Part shown: piece after piece, positions 7,479 to 16,091 of the stretch | How the letters are laid out: each line of letters opens with the position of its first letter | Position numbering within the stretch: position 1 is the first letter of the stretch | Origin: Bradyrhizobium iriomotense | GTDB lineage: Bacteria; Pseudomonadota; Alphaproteobacteria; Rhizobiales; Xanthobacteraceae | DNA length: 64,000 nucleotides | Assembly (NCBI RefSeq): GCF_030160715.1 | Contig: NZ_BSOW01000022.1 | Location: forward strand, 62,001-126,000 | Direction: 5' to 3' | The notes under the pieces: model-generated | Database searches by the model: none | Seen by the model: only the letters and a program-made list of their open reading frames with translations | What the model was told of the DNA's origin: nothing | Position numbers and translations under genes: made by a program

Positions 7479-9665
7479 CTAGGCGAAGGTGATGTTCTGG
7501 TCGCGCAGCGGCACCGAGCGGATGCGTTTGCCGGTCGCCGCGAAATAGGCGTTGAGCACCGCCGGGGCGGCAACCCCGATGGTCGGCTCGCCGACGCCGC
7601 CCCAGAACCCGCCGCTCGGCACCATCACCGCTTCCACCTTCGGCATTTCGTTGATGCGCATCGAATTGTAGGTGTCGAAGTTGCTTTGCTCGATGCGGCC
7701 GTCCTTCACGGTGCAGCCGCCGTAGAACAGCGCGGAGAGGCCGAAGACGAAGGAGCCCGCGATCTGCCGCTCCACCTGTGCCGGATTGACGACGTAGCCG
7801 GGATCGGTGGAGGCGACGATGCGATGCACCTTGATCTTGCTGCCGTCGGTCACCGAGATTTCGGCGGCGCCGGCAACATAGCTGCCATAGCCCATGATTT
7901 GCGCGACGCCGCGATAGACGCCCTGCGGCGCGGGCTTGCTCCAGCCGATCTTCTCGGCCACGGCATTGAGCACCGCCAGATGCTTGGGGTGATTGCCCAT
8001 CAGCTTGCGGCGGAATTCGAGCGGGTCCTGGCCTGCGGCATGGGCCAGCTCGTCCATGAAGCATTCCATGTAGATCGCGTTGTGGTTGACGTTGACGCCG
8101 CGCCAGAAGCCCGGCGGCACGTGCGGGTTGCGCATCGCGTGCTCGATCAGGAGGTTCGGCACCGAGTAGCCGAACGCGGCTTCACCGGATTGGGCGACGC
8201 CCTGGAACGCGGCCGGATCCATGCCGTTCTGCAGCGCTTCGGGGCGGAGCGAGAACAGGATCGACTGCCCGGATAGGCGGTAGTGCAGCGCGACCAGATT
8301 GTTGTCGGCATCGAACGCGCCGGTCATCTTGCACTGGGTGATCGGGTGATACCTGCCGTGCGCCATGTCCTCTTCGCGCGACCACAACAGCTTGATCGGC
8401 GTGCCCGGCATCTGCTTGGCGATCGCGACCGCCTGGCGGACATAGTCCGTCATGCCGCGCCGGCCGAAGCCGCCGCCGAGCATCAGCTTGTGCACGTCGC
8501 ACTTCTCCGCCGGCAGGCCCGAGGCCTCCAGCACCGCCGCGAAGGCCGCCTCGCCATTCTGCGTGCCGCACCAGACCTCGCATTTGTCCGCCGTGTAGAG
8601 CGCGGTGGCGTTCATCGGCTCCATGGTGGCGTGGTTCTGGTAGGGATAGTTGTAGACGGCCTCGATCTTCTTGGCGGCGCCGGCAATCGCCGCCTTGGCG
8701 TCGCCGTTCTTGTTGCCGACGTAGGCCGGATGCTCGTTGTCGAGTCCCTCGGCCAGCCACTTCGCAATCGTCTCGCTGGAGACCTTTGCGTTGTCGCCCT
8801 CGTCCCAGACGATCGGCAGCGCTTCCAGCGCGGTCTTGGCGTGCCACCAGGTGTCGGCAACGACCGCGACCGCGGTATCGCCGACCTTGACGACCTTCTT
8901 GACGCCTTTCATGCCCGCGATCTTGGCTTCGTCATAGCTCTTCAGCTTGCCGCCGAACACCGGGCAGTCCTTGATCGCAGCGTTGAGCATGCCCGGCAGC
9001 TTGACGTCGATGCCGTACGTCATCGTGCCGGTGGTCTTGTCGGCGGTGTCGAGCCGCTGCAGGCCCTTGCCCGCGATGGTCCAGTCCTTTGGATCCTTCA
9101 GCTTGACCTCAGCCGGCGGCGTCAGCTTCGCGGCGGCCTCGGCGACCTTGCCGTATGTCGTGGTCTTTCCCGACGGCGTATGGGTGATGACGCTGTTGGC
9201 GGCCTTGCATTCGGAGGCCGGCACTTTCCACTCGTTGGCGGCGGCCTCGATCAGCATCACGCGCGCGGTGGCGCCGCCCTTGCGAACGTAGTCCTGCGAA
9301 GAGCGGATGCCGCGGCTGCCGCCGGTCGAGAAATCGCCCCAGGCGCGCTTGCGGGCGACGCTCTGGCCGGGCGTCGGATATTCGGTCGTGACCTTCGACC
9401 AGTCGCATTCCAGCTCCTCGGCGACGAGCTGGGCAAGGCCGGTGAGCGAGCCCTGGCCCATCTCGGAGCGGGCGATGCGGATCACCACGGTGTCGTCGGG
9501 CCGTACCACGACCCAGGCGTTGACCTCGGGCGATCCGTCGGCGGCGCGGACCACGGCCGGCCCGCCGAAGGGGATGTCGAGGCCGAGCGCAAGGCCGGCG
9601 CCGACCGCGGCGGTGCCAATGACGAAGGCACGGCGATTTATGGCGGGCGAAACGTGTTTGTTCAT
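7479..9665 (-). CDS. Molybdopterin-binding large subunit, xanthine dehydrogenase family (IorB-like)
   Basis: 728 residues with a twin-arginine signal (INRRAFVIGTAAVGAGLALG), so periplasmic. Molybdenum-hydroxylase features in order: 'MGQGSLTGLAQLVAEELECDW', 'NHATMEPMNATALY', 'GGGFGRRGMTDYVRQAV', 'PPGFWRGVNVNHNAIYMECFMDELA', and near the C-terminus 'GGVGEPTIGVAAPAVLNA', whose Glu is the catalytic base of the family. This fits the two-subunit isoquinoline 1-oxidoreductase/aldehyde dehydrogenase group. The [2Fe-2S] partner gene lies 10 bp upstream. The start MNKHVS at 9665 is used because upstream codons overlap the partner. True substrate is unknown; an aldehyde or N-heterocycle is expected from family, while the sox context raises other options. 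Confidence 0.92.
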   Translation of the reverse strand: MNKHVSPAINRRAFVIGTAAVGAGLALGLDIPFGGPAVVRAADGSPEVNAWVVVRPDDTVVIRIARSEMGQGSLTGLAQLVAEELECDWSKVTTEYPTPGQSVARKRAWGDFSTGGSRGIRSSQDYVRKGGATARVMLIEAAANEWKVPASECKAANSVITHTPSGKTTTYGKVAEAAAKLTPPAEVKLKDPKDWTIAGKGLQRLDTADKTTGTMTYGIDVKLPGMLNAAIKDCPVFGGKLKSYDEAKIAGMKGVKKVVKVGDTAVAVVADTWWHAKTALEALPIVWDEGDNAKVSSETIAKWLAEGLDNEHPAYVGNKNGDAKAAIAGAAKKIEAVYNYPYQNHATMEPMNATALYTADKCEVWCGTQNGEAAFAAVLEASGLPAEKCDVHKLMLGGGFGRRGMTDYVRQAVAIAKQMPGTPIKLLWSREEDMAHGRYHPITQCKMTGAFDADNNLVALHYRLSGQSILFSLRPEALQNGMDPAAFQGVAQSGEAAFGYSVPNLLIEHAMRNPHVPPGFWRGVNVNHNAIYMECFMDELAHAAGQDPLEFRRKLMGNHPKHLAVLNAVAEKIGWSKPAPQGVYRGVAQIMGYGSYVAGAAEISVTDGSKIKVHRIVASTDPGYVVNPAQVERQIAGSFVFGLSALFYGGCTVKDGRIEQSNFDTYNSMRINEMPKVEAVMVPSGGFWGGVGEPTIGVAAPAVLNAYFAATGKRIRSVPLRDQNITFA

Positions 9666-9675
9666 GGCCGCCTCC

Positions 9676-10125
9676 TCAAGCGTTCGCGATCGTGTGGATC
9701 GCTTCGCGCACCTGCTGGAAGGTGCCGCAGCGGCAGATATTGGTGATGGCATCGTCGATATCGGCGTCGGTCGGTTTCGGCTTCTCCTTGAGCAGCGCCG
9801 CGACCGCCATGATCATGCCACTCTGGCAATAGCCGCATTGCGGGACATCATGGGCGATCCAGGCCTGCTGCACCCGGTGCAGCGTGCCGCCATTTGCGAG
9901 GCCCTCGATCGTGGTGATCTGCTTGCCCTCGGCCTCGCTGACCGCGACCCCGCAGGAGCGGATGGCGACGCCGTCGATGTGAACCGTGCAGGCGCCGCAT
10001 TGTGCGATGCCGCAGCCATATTTGGTGCCGGTGAGGCCGACATTCTCGCGGATCGCCCACAAGAGTGGCGTGTCCGGCTCGACGTCGACAGTGATTGATT
10101 TTCCGTTGATCGTAAGGTTTGCCAT
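9676..10125 (-). CDS. [2Fe-2S] ferredoxin-type small subunit of molybdenum hydroxylase (IorA-like)
   Basis: 149 residues, standard length for the family. An N-terminal plant-ferredoxin [2Fe-2S] site is seen in 'KYGCGIAQCGACTVHIDG...SC', and a second helical [2Fe-2S] site in 'QCGYCQSGMIMAV' and 'NICRCGTFQQVR'. It relays electrons from the molybdenum centre of the large subunit, encoded immediately downstream. It lacks its own signal and would be co-exported with the Tat-targeted large subunit. First gene of the leftward cluster that continues through the flavoprotein into soxXYZA. Confidence 0.95.
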   Translation of the reverse strand: MANLTINGKSITVDVEPDTPLLWAIRENVGLTGTKYGCGIAQCGACTVHIDGVAIRSCGVAVSEAEGKQITTIEGLANGGTLHRVQQAWIAHDVPQCGYCQSGMIMAVAALLKEKPKPTDADIDDAITNICRCGTFQQVREAIHTIANA

Positions 10126-10187
10126 CGCAGTCCCCTATTTGGCCCATCCACCGATGAGGCCCAAGGCGCGCAATTTGTCCGGCAAAC

Positions 10188-10198
10188 GAAACCGTTTC
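10188..10198. promoter_or_regulatory. Palindrome upstream of the molybdenum hydroxylase/sox cluster
   Basis: GAAACCGTTTC is a perfect 11-bp palindrome 63 bp upstream of the first gene of the cluster. The surrounding gap (10126-10370) holds no gene. It could be an operator for the whole leftward cluster. No adjacent regulator points to a binding protein. Confidence 0.3.
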
Positions 10199-10370
10199 AA
10201 ATCAACAATCTGGGGTTGGGCCTGCTAAGAATCTTGAGGCTGCGGGAAGATTGTCGCGGACGCGGTGTTACGCCGTCTTCCACGGCCATGCGGCGTGCGC
10301 AACGGCGACGCGCGCAGAACTCATGACGCCGCTGGGGCGCAAGGCCCGGGTCGCGGTGCTGCGTCGCACT

Positions 10371-10760
10371 CTATTGATGGGCACTTTCCTGTCCGCCTGC
10401 GGCAGCCTCATCATCGAGGTGCCTCTTCTCGTAGTGGAGGAAGAGGTCGAACAAGGCCAGGAGCACGACGACCACGCCTACACCGATGCTGATGTGCATG
10501 GCCCGCGTATGCGGGAATCCAAGGAGCCAGGGCGAGGCGATGAGCCAGACTCCCATGAGGACGTTGAGCCATTCCTCCCAGTCCCGATAGGCGATGACGG
10601 CCGCCAGCGAGACCAGGCCTATGATGATGCCTGAGATCCAGAGATCGACCTTGCCGGGCTCGTTCGTCAGCCTGAACAGCCATGGCGATAAGAACAGCAC
10701 GGCGGCGAGAAACAGGTTGTAAAGATCGGGGACCGTTTCGCGCTCTTGCCACTTGCTCAT
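10371..10760 (-). CDS. SPW-repeat membrane protein
   Basis: 129-residue protein with four predicted membrane helices in two similar halves, each carrying the diagnostic Ser-Pro-Trp motif: 'LFLSPWLFRL' and 'LIASPWLLGF'. This defines the SPW repeat family, whose function is unknown. The start MSKWQERE at 10760 follows a strong ribosome site (AGGAGGTGCGTC); a 36-residue upstream extension is rejected. It is divergent from the radical SAM gene across a 286-bp gap. Confidence 0.88.
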   Translation of the reverse strand: MSKWQERETVPDLYNLFLAAVLFLSPWLFRLTNEPGKVDLWISGIIIGLVSLAAVIAYRDWEEWLNVLMGVWLIASPWLLGFPHTRAMHISIGVGVVVVLLALFDLFLHYEKRHLDDEAAAGGQESAHQ

Positions 10761-10971
10761 GACGCACCTCCTGCGCGTGGGGATACGTTCAGCAAAGCCT
10801 TCGGCCGCCGCTCGGTTCCCGAGCAACAAGCGCCGCAGGGATAGACTTTGGTCGCGGGTGACTTCCACGAGTCAGGGCGTCCTGAGCCGTTGCGCCGCCC
10901 CAGGCGTCAGCAAGGCGGCCTGATACGACGTGACGAGAGCTCCGCCGCTTACGGCCGTGGAACAGAAAGTG

Positions 10972-10990
10972 ACAACGCGTCCCGCGTTGT
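10972..10990. promoter_or_regulatory. Inverted repeat in the divergent SPW/radical SAM gap
   Basis: ACAACGCG-TCC-CGCGTTGT has perfect 8-bp arms, 57 bp before the radical SAM start and about 210 bp before the SPW gene start. It is a good candidate operator for the radical SAM gene. The rest of the gap (10761-11046) shows nothing else I can name. Confidence 0.4.
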
Positions 10991-11046
10991 GGGGATGTAA
11001 TACGGGCATCCTTTGGTACACTCGGCACGAAGCCTAAGGGGGTTCC

Positions 11047-12669
11047 ATGAACGCGCCGCGCCCTTGCAACGTGCTGATGCTCTATCCGCTGTTCACTGCT
11101 GAGTCGTTCTGGAGCTTCGGCGAATCCTGCAAATTGATGGGCGTGCAGCGCCCGGCAGCACCCTTGGGGCTGATTACCGTCGCGGCGATGTTGCCCGAGA
11201 GCTGGGCGATACGTCTCATCGACTGCAACACGACCCCGCTTGGGGATGACGATCTCGACTGGGCCGATGTCGTCTTCACCGGCGGGATGTTGCCGCAACA
11301 GACCGATACGCTGCGGCTGATCGAGCTGTGCCGCGCGAAGGCGAGGCCCGTGGTCGTCGGCGGCCCCGATCCGACATCCAGTCCGCATCTCTACGCGCGA
11401 GCCGACTTCCAGGTGCTGGGCGAGGCCGAGGGCGTCATAGACGAGTTCGTCGCCGCCTGGGAGGGCGGCGCACGCTCAGGCGTTTTCACCGCGCCGAAAT
11501 TCCAGGCCGACGTGACCAGGACGCCGGTGCCGCGTTTCGACCTTCTGAAATTCGAGGACTATCTCTATCTCGGTGTGCAGTATTCCCGCGGCTGTCCCTT
11601 CACCTGCGAGTTCTGCGACATCATCGAGCTCTACGGACGCGTCCCGCGCACCAAGACGACGCCGCAGATGTTCACCGAGCTCGAGACGCTGTACCGGATG
11701 GGCTACCGCGGCCATCTCGATTTCGTCGACGACAATTTCATCGGCAACAAGAAGTCGCTCAAGTTGTTCCTCCCCCAGCTCGCCGAATGGCAGCGCGCGC
11801 ACGGCTATCCCTTCGAGTTCTCGACCGAAGCCTCGGTCAATCTCGCCGATGATCAGGAGCTCCTGAACATGATGGCGGCGGCGAACTTCTTCGGCATCTT
11901 CGTCGGCATCGAGAGTCCGGACCCGGCGACGCTGGTCGCGATGCGGAAGAAGCAGAACACGCGGCGCAACATCGCCGAGAGCATTCACAGGATCTACGGC
12001 GCCGGAATGCTCGTCACCGCCGGGTTCATCGTCGGCTTCGACAGCGAGAAGGTCTCGATGGCCGACGCCATGATCGAATTCATCGAGGAGGCGGCGATTC
12101 CCGTCTGCATGGTCGGCCTGCTCTATGCCTTGCCGAACACGCAGCTCACCCGCCGTCTGGCGAAGGAAGGCCGGCTGCATGCGGATCACGATCTGGCATC
12201 GACCACGAGCGGCGATCAGTGCACGGGCGGCATCAACTTCGATCCGGTCCGCCCGCTGCGCGACATCCTGATGGACTACAAGACGGTGCTGGAGCGCGTC
12301 TACAGCCCGGAGGCCTATGCGAGCCGTGTCGACCGGTTGATGACACTGCTCGACCGCTCTCGGCAGCGCCATGAGCTGGCCGAAGGCGACATCCGTGCCA
12401 AGGTCGGTGCGATGGAGACCGTGCACCGTGTGGTCACCGCCATTCCGGAGGCGCGCGGGCCGCTCTGGCAGACCTTCATGAACTGCGCCAAGCGCGATAC
12501 GTCATCGGCACGCATCGCCGTGCAGATGATTGCGGCCTATGCCCATCTTGGGCCGTTCTCGCGCAAGGTCATCGACGCCATCGATGCGCGCCTGGCTGCC
12601 CTGGACGAGCCGATGCCGTTCCCGGCGGCGGTCGCCTCCGCGCCGCAGGCTATTTCACCGCCAGCCTGA
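11047..12669 (+). CDS. B12-binding-domain radical SAM protein
   Basis: 540 residues. The N-terminal ~140 residues form a cobalamin-binding-type Rossmann domain ('PLGLITVAAMLPESW', 'WADVVFTGGM', 'ARPVVVGGPDPT'). The radical SAM domain follows with the CxxxCxxC cluster motif in 'YSRGCPFTCEFCDIIELYGR' at about residue 180, 'FVDDNFIGNKK' and 'FVGIESPD'. The C-terminal ~150 residues resemble the DUF4070 tail seen in this family. Relatives include methyltransferases such as the hopanoid methylase HpnP, but this sequence is not a clear HpnP, so the substrate is unknown. A ribosome site (AAGGGGG) lies 5 bp upstream of the ATG. The last 20 bp overlap the convergent MFS gene. Confidence 0.9.
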   Translation: MNAPRPCNVLMLYPLFTAESFWSFGESCKLMGVQRPAAPLGLITVAAMLPESWAIRLIDCNTTPLGDDDLDWADVVFTGGMLPQQTDTLRLIELCRAKARPVVVGGPDPTSSPHLYARADFQVLGEAEGVIDEFVAAWEGGARSGVFTAPKFQADVTRTPVPRFDLLKFEDYLYLGVQYSRGCPFTCEFCDIIELYGRVPRTKTTPQMFTELETLYRMGYRGHLDFVDDNFIGNKKSLKLFLPQLAEWQRAHGYPFEFSTEASVNLADDQELLNMMAAANFFGIFVGIESPDPATLVAMRKKQNTRRNIAESIHRIYGAGMLVTAGFIVGFDSEKVSMADAMIEFIEEAAIPVCMVGLLYALPNTQLTRRLAKEGRLHADHDLASTTSGDQCTGGINFDPVRPLRDILMDYKTVLERVYSPEAYASRVDRLMTLLDRSRQRHELAEGDIRAKVGAMETVHRVVTAIPEARGPLWQTFMNCAKRDTSSARIAVQMIAAYAHLGPFSRKVIDAIDARLAALDEPMPFPAAVASAPQAISPPA

Positions 12670-14038
12670 GGAAGCTCATCACGCTGCCGAGCGCGGCGAA
12701 ACCGGCGCCGAGGGCCAGTGCGACGGTGGCGCCGTCATGTCCCGCAAGCGCAAAGCAGAGCGCAGCGAGCGCCGCGCCGGTCGTCTGTCCGGTCAGGCGC
12801 GCGGTGGCGACGATGCCCGAGGCGCTGCCGCTGCGATGCGGCGGCGCGCTTCCCATCACCGCCTTCATGTTTGGCGCCTGGAAGAAGCCAAAGCCCATGC
12901 CGCAGATCACCATGCGCCAGATGATGTCTGGCATGGAGGGATTGGCCGGAAGCGTCGCCAGCAGCGCCATGCCGATGCCGAGCAGCACGAGCCCGATGCC
13001 GCCCAAGAGTCCGACCGCATGGCGATCGGACAGGCGGCCGGCGATCGGCGCCATGATGGCGACGACCAGCGGCCACGGAGTCATGAAGAAGCCGGTCTCG
13101 ACCTGGGAGCGGCCGAGCACGTCCTCGAAATAGAACGGCAGCGAGACGAAGGCGAGGCCCTGCACGGCGAAGGAGCAGACCGCGGTCGCCGCCGACAGCG
13201 CGAACATGGGACGGCTGAACAGGTCGATCGGCAACATCGGTGCGGGGTGATCGGCATGCCGGCGCGTCAGGATGAAGCCGGTCACGAGCGCTGCCACAAG
13301 CTCCACCGCGACGAGGCGCGGGGAGAGATTATGCGCCGCGCTGCCGATGCCGGTAATGAACAGGCCGAGACAGATCGCCGCCAGTACGGCGCCCAGGAAA
13401 TCAAAGCCGTGATCGGCGCGCGGCGTCTTCGGCAGCATCGCAAATCCGATGCCCATGGCGACGAGGCCGAAGGGAATGTTCACCGCGAACAGCCACGGCC
13501 ACGGCCCGAGCGCGAGGATCGCGGACGCGATCGACGGCCCGATCGTGAAGGCAGTCGCGACCACCAGCGCATTGTGACCGAAGCCGCGGCCCTGCATCCG
13601 TCCGGGATAGACGAAACGCACCAGGGCCGTGTTGACGCTCATGATGCCGCTCGCCCCTAAGCCCTGCAGCGTGCGCGCCACGAGCAGGCTCGGCAGCGAC
13701 CAGGCGACTGCGCAGAGCAGCGAGGCGATCGTGAACAGGAGGAGCCCGCCGAGATAGATGCGCTGATGCCCGACGATCTCGCCGAGCGCTCCCAGCGGGA
13801 GCAGCGTCGCGACCAGCGCGATCTGGTAGACGTTGACCACCCAGACCACCTGCTCGGGGCTGACATGAAGATCGGCGGCGATGGCGGGCAGGGCGATGTT
13901 GGCGATCGCTGTGTCGAGCGAGGCCATCGCAAGCGCGGTGAAGATCGCGGCGATCGCCCAGCGCCGGCGCATCGTGGGCAGGCCGTCGGCGACGGGGCGT
14001 TCGGGCTCCGTCGCGAGCGCAGGTAACGTGATTGTCAT
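12650..14038 (-). CDS. MFS drug/proton antiporter (DHA2 type)
   Basis: 462-residue membrane protein with about 14 helices. MFS motifs visible include 'LDTAIANIALPAIAADL' in helix 1 (DHA2 motif D1), 'LGALGEIVGHQRIYLGG' (motif A) and 'ARTLQGLGASGIMSVNTALV' (motif B/C region). Such proteins export drugs or metabolites. The start at 14038 (MTITLPALATEP) is preferred; the longer frame would use the regulatory region of the divergent monooxygenase operon. It shares its upstream gap with the sigma-54 promoter of that operon but on the opposite strand, so co-regulation is possible though not shown. Confidence 0.88.
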   Translation of the reverse strand: MTITLPALATEPERPVADGLPTMRRRWAIAAIFTALAMASLDTAIANIALPAIAADLHVSPEQVVWVVNVYQIALVATLLPLGALGEIVGHQRIYLGGLLLFTIASLLCAVAWSLPSLLVARTLQGLGASGIMSVNTALVRFVYPGRMQGRGFGHNALVVATAFTIGPSIASAILALGPWPWLFAVNIPFGLVAMGIGFAMLPKTPRADHGFDFLGAVLAAICLGLFITGIGSAAHNLSPRLVAVELVAALVTGFILTRRHADHPAPMLPIDLFSRPMFALSAATAVCSFAVQGLAFVSLPFYFEDVLGRSQVETGFFMTPWPLVVAIMAPIAGRLSDRHAVGLLGGIGLVLLGIGMALLATLPANPSMPDIIWRMVICGMGFGFFQAPNMKAVMGSAPPHRSGSASGIVATARLTGQTTGAALAALCFALAGHDGATVALALGAGFAALGSVMSFLRLAVK

Positions 14039-14204
14039 TGCCTGCGCTTTGCTCCGGCGTGAGGCTCCAATATGGCTCACGCCATGTACTACGGCCGGGT
14101 CCATCGCCCCAGCCATCGGGGCGCATGATGTCCATGCGGCCAGCGTTGGGCCCGTCTCGAGATTGCGATGTCGAAGCCTGGCGTTCGAAATTCGGTCTCG
14201 CCAC

Positions 14205-14236
14205 GTGCATCCGGTTCGAATTTCGAACGGATGCAC
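14205..14236. promoter_or_regulatory. Candidate upstream activator site of the monooxygenase operon
   Basis: Left arm GTGCATCC-G-GTTCGAA and right arm TTCGAAC-GGATGCAC pair perfectly (15 bp per arm) around a single T, with one bulged G. The centre lies about 100 bp upstream of the transcription start predicted from the sigma-54 promoter, the usual distance for an enhancer bound by a sigma-54 activator. The activator gene at 17595 is the obvious candidate binder (inference). Confidence 0.65.
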
Positions 14237-14295
14237 CCTGGATTGCTCGGCAAACAACCTAATGACTGCAAGCGCTTAAATCCGAAAGCCTGACC

Positions 14296-14310
14296 TGGCA
14301 CGCAAGCTGC
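14296..14310 (+). promoter_or_regulatory. Sigma-54 (-24/-12) promoter
   Basis: TGGCACGCAAGCTGC carries the invariant GG and GC dinucleotides with exactly 10 bases between them, and differs from TGGCACG-N4-TTGC only at one T. It lies 67 bp upstream of the monooxygenase ATG, giving a predicted start near 14322. Confidence 0.75.
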
Positions 14311-14376
14311 GTTCCTCCAATTGCGTCTCTCGCTTTGCTGCGGGGGGAGAACAAATCTGAGATTGGGAGGGAATGC

Positions 14377-16011
14377 ATGAGTGAGTACAAGACCAACGGC
14401 GCGCGCAAACATGAGAGCCTGGATGCGGTGGTGATCGGCACGGGAGTTGCCGGCCTCTACCAGCTCTACAAGCTGCGCGACGAGCAGGGCCTGAAGGTCA
14501 AGGCCGTCGACACGGCCACCGGCGTCGGCGGCACCTGGTACTGGAATCGCTATCCGGGAGCACGTTTCGACTCCGAGGCTTATATCTACCAGTATCTCTT
14601 TTCAGAGGAGCTCTACAAAGGCTGGAGCTGGAGCGAGCGTTTCCCCGGTCAGCCCGAGATCGAAAAGTGGCTCAACTACGTCGCCGACAAGCTCGATCTG
14701 CGCAAGGACATCCGCTTCTCAACGACGATCACGAGTGCCGTCTTCAACGAGGCGACACAGCGCTGGACGATCACGACCGACAAGGGCGATGTCATCGACG
14801 CACAGTTCCTGATCACCTGCTGCGGTATGCTGTCGGCGCCGCTGACGTCGGTGTTTCCCGGACAGGACACGTTCAAGGGCACGCTCGTCCATACCGGCCG
14901 CTATCCGAAGGAGACGCTCGACCTCGCCGGCAAGCGCGTCGGCGTGGTCGGCAATGGTGCCACGGGCATCCAGGTCATCCAGACCATCGCCGGCGAGGTC
15001 GGCAGCCTGAAGGTGTTCGTACGCACGCCGCAATACATCATCCCGATGAAGAACCCGAAATACGGGCCGAGAGAGGTCGAGGCCTACAAGGCGCGGTTCG
15101 AGGAATTCCGCAAGGTCCTGCCTCACTCCTTCACCGGCTTCGAATACGACTTCACCAACGGCAATTGGAAGGATCTCACGGCGGACCAGCGTCACGCCGT
15201 TCTGGAGAAGATCTGGGATGAAGGCTCGCTGCGGCTGTGGCTCGCCTCGTTCGTCGAGATGTTCTTCGAGGAGGATGTCAGCGAGGAGATCTCCGAGTTC
15301 GTCCGCAAGAAGATGCGTGCACGCCTGAAGGACCCCAAGCTGTGCGAGGCGCTGATCCCGACCGATTACGGCTTTGGCACGCATCGGGTGCCGCTCGAGA
15401 CCAACTATCTGGAGGCATTTCACCAGGCGAACGTCGAGCTGGTCAGCGTCAAGAACAACCCGATCAAGCGGATCACGCCCCAGGGTATCGAGCTCACCGA
15501 CGGAACGTCGTATGGGCTGGATGTGATCATCCTTGCGACCGGCTTCGACGCCGGCTCCGGGGCATTGACGCGCATCGACATCCGTGGCCGCGACGGCCGG
15601 TCGCTGAAGGACGAGTGGAGCCGCGACATCAGGACCACGATGGGGCTTCAGGTGCACGGCTACCCGAACCTCTTCACGACCGGTGCGCCGCTGGCGCCGT
15701 CGACGGCGCTCTGCAACATGACGACATGCCTTCAGCAGCAGGTCGAGTGGATCAGCGATTGCATCGCCTACCTCAAGAAGAACCATTTGAGAGTCATCGA
15801 GCCCACCAAGGAGACGCAGGACGCCTGGGTCGCGCATCACGATGAGGTCGCGAACACGACCCTCGTGACCAAGACGCACTCCTGGTACATGGGCTCGAAT
15901 GTCGAGGGCAAGCCGCGCCGTCTGCTCTCCTATATCGGCGGCGTCGGGACCTATCGCCAGAAGTGCGATGAAGTCGCCTCCTCGGCCTATCCGGGCTTTG
16001 CCAAGCAGTGA
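14377..16011 (+). CDS. Baeyer-Villiger flavin monooxygenase (cyclohexanone monooxygenase family)
   Basis: 544 residues. It converts ketones to esters or lactones using NADPH and O2. An FAD Rossmann motif GTGVAG is at residues ~20-25, followed by the strongly conserved 'GGTWYWNRYPGARFDSEAY', and an NADPH motif 'VGVVGNGATG' at ~190-197. The type I fingerprint FxGxxxHxxxW(P/D) appears at ~166-177 as FKGTLVHTGRYP, with Tyr where Trp is usual. 'DVIILATGFDAG' is also typical. Start MSEYKTN at 14377 has a GGGAGGGAA ribosome site. A serine hydrolase gene follows 80 bp later, a pairing seen in ketone-degradation operons where the hydrolase opens the ester. Expression is probably sigma-54 dependent. 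Confidence 0.93.
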   Translation: MSEYKTNGARKHESLDAVVIGTGVAGLYQLYKLRDEQGLKVKAVDTATGVGGTWYWNRYPGARFDSEAYIYQYLFSEELYKGWSWSERFPGQPEIEKWLNYVADKLDLRKDIRFSTTITSAVFNEATQRWTITTDKGDVIDAQFLITCCGMLSAPLTSVFPGQDTFKGTLVHTGRYPKETLDLAGKRVGVVGNGATGIQVIQTIAGEVGSLKVFVRTPQYIIPMKNPKYGPREVEAYKARFEEFRKVLPHSFTGFEYDFTNGNWKDLTADQRHAVLEKIWDEGSLRLWLASFVEMFFEEDVSEEISEFVRKKMRARLKDPKLCEALIPTDYGFGTHRVPLETNYLEAFHQANVELVSVKNNPIKRITPQGIELTDGTSYGLDVIILATGFDAGSGALTRIDIRGRDGRSLKDEWSRDIRTTMGLQVHGYPNLFTTGAPLAPSTALCNMTTCLQQQVEWISDCIAYLKKNHLRVIEPTKETQDAWVAHHDEVANTTLVTKTHSWYMGSNVEGKPRRLLSYIGGVGTYRQKCDEVASSAYPGFAKQ

Positions 16012-16091
16012 TCGACGCAGGGTCGCGCGAGCGCTCCCCGCGAGCGCGGCCCTTCTTCTTCGCATCTCCCAAAAATCAACGGAGGAAACAC

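Larger units (their letters stand above)
14039..14376. other. 338-bp divergent regulatory gap
   Basis: No gene fits here. It holds a 31-32-bp inverted repeat (14205-14236), a related partial sequence with GTTCGAAATTCGG (about 14183-14195) and a sigma-54-type promoter (14296-14310). The monooxygenase ribosome site GGGAGGGAA precedes the ATG at 14377. Confidence 0.7.

Noticed and set aside
8283..9746. 487-codon plus-strand open frame
   Set aside because: Antisense to the molybdenum hydroxylase gene; only a shadow.
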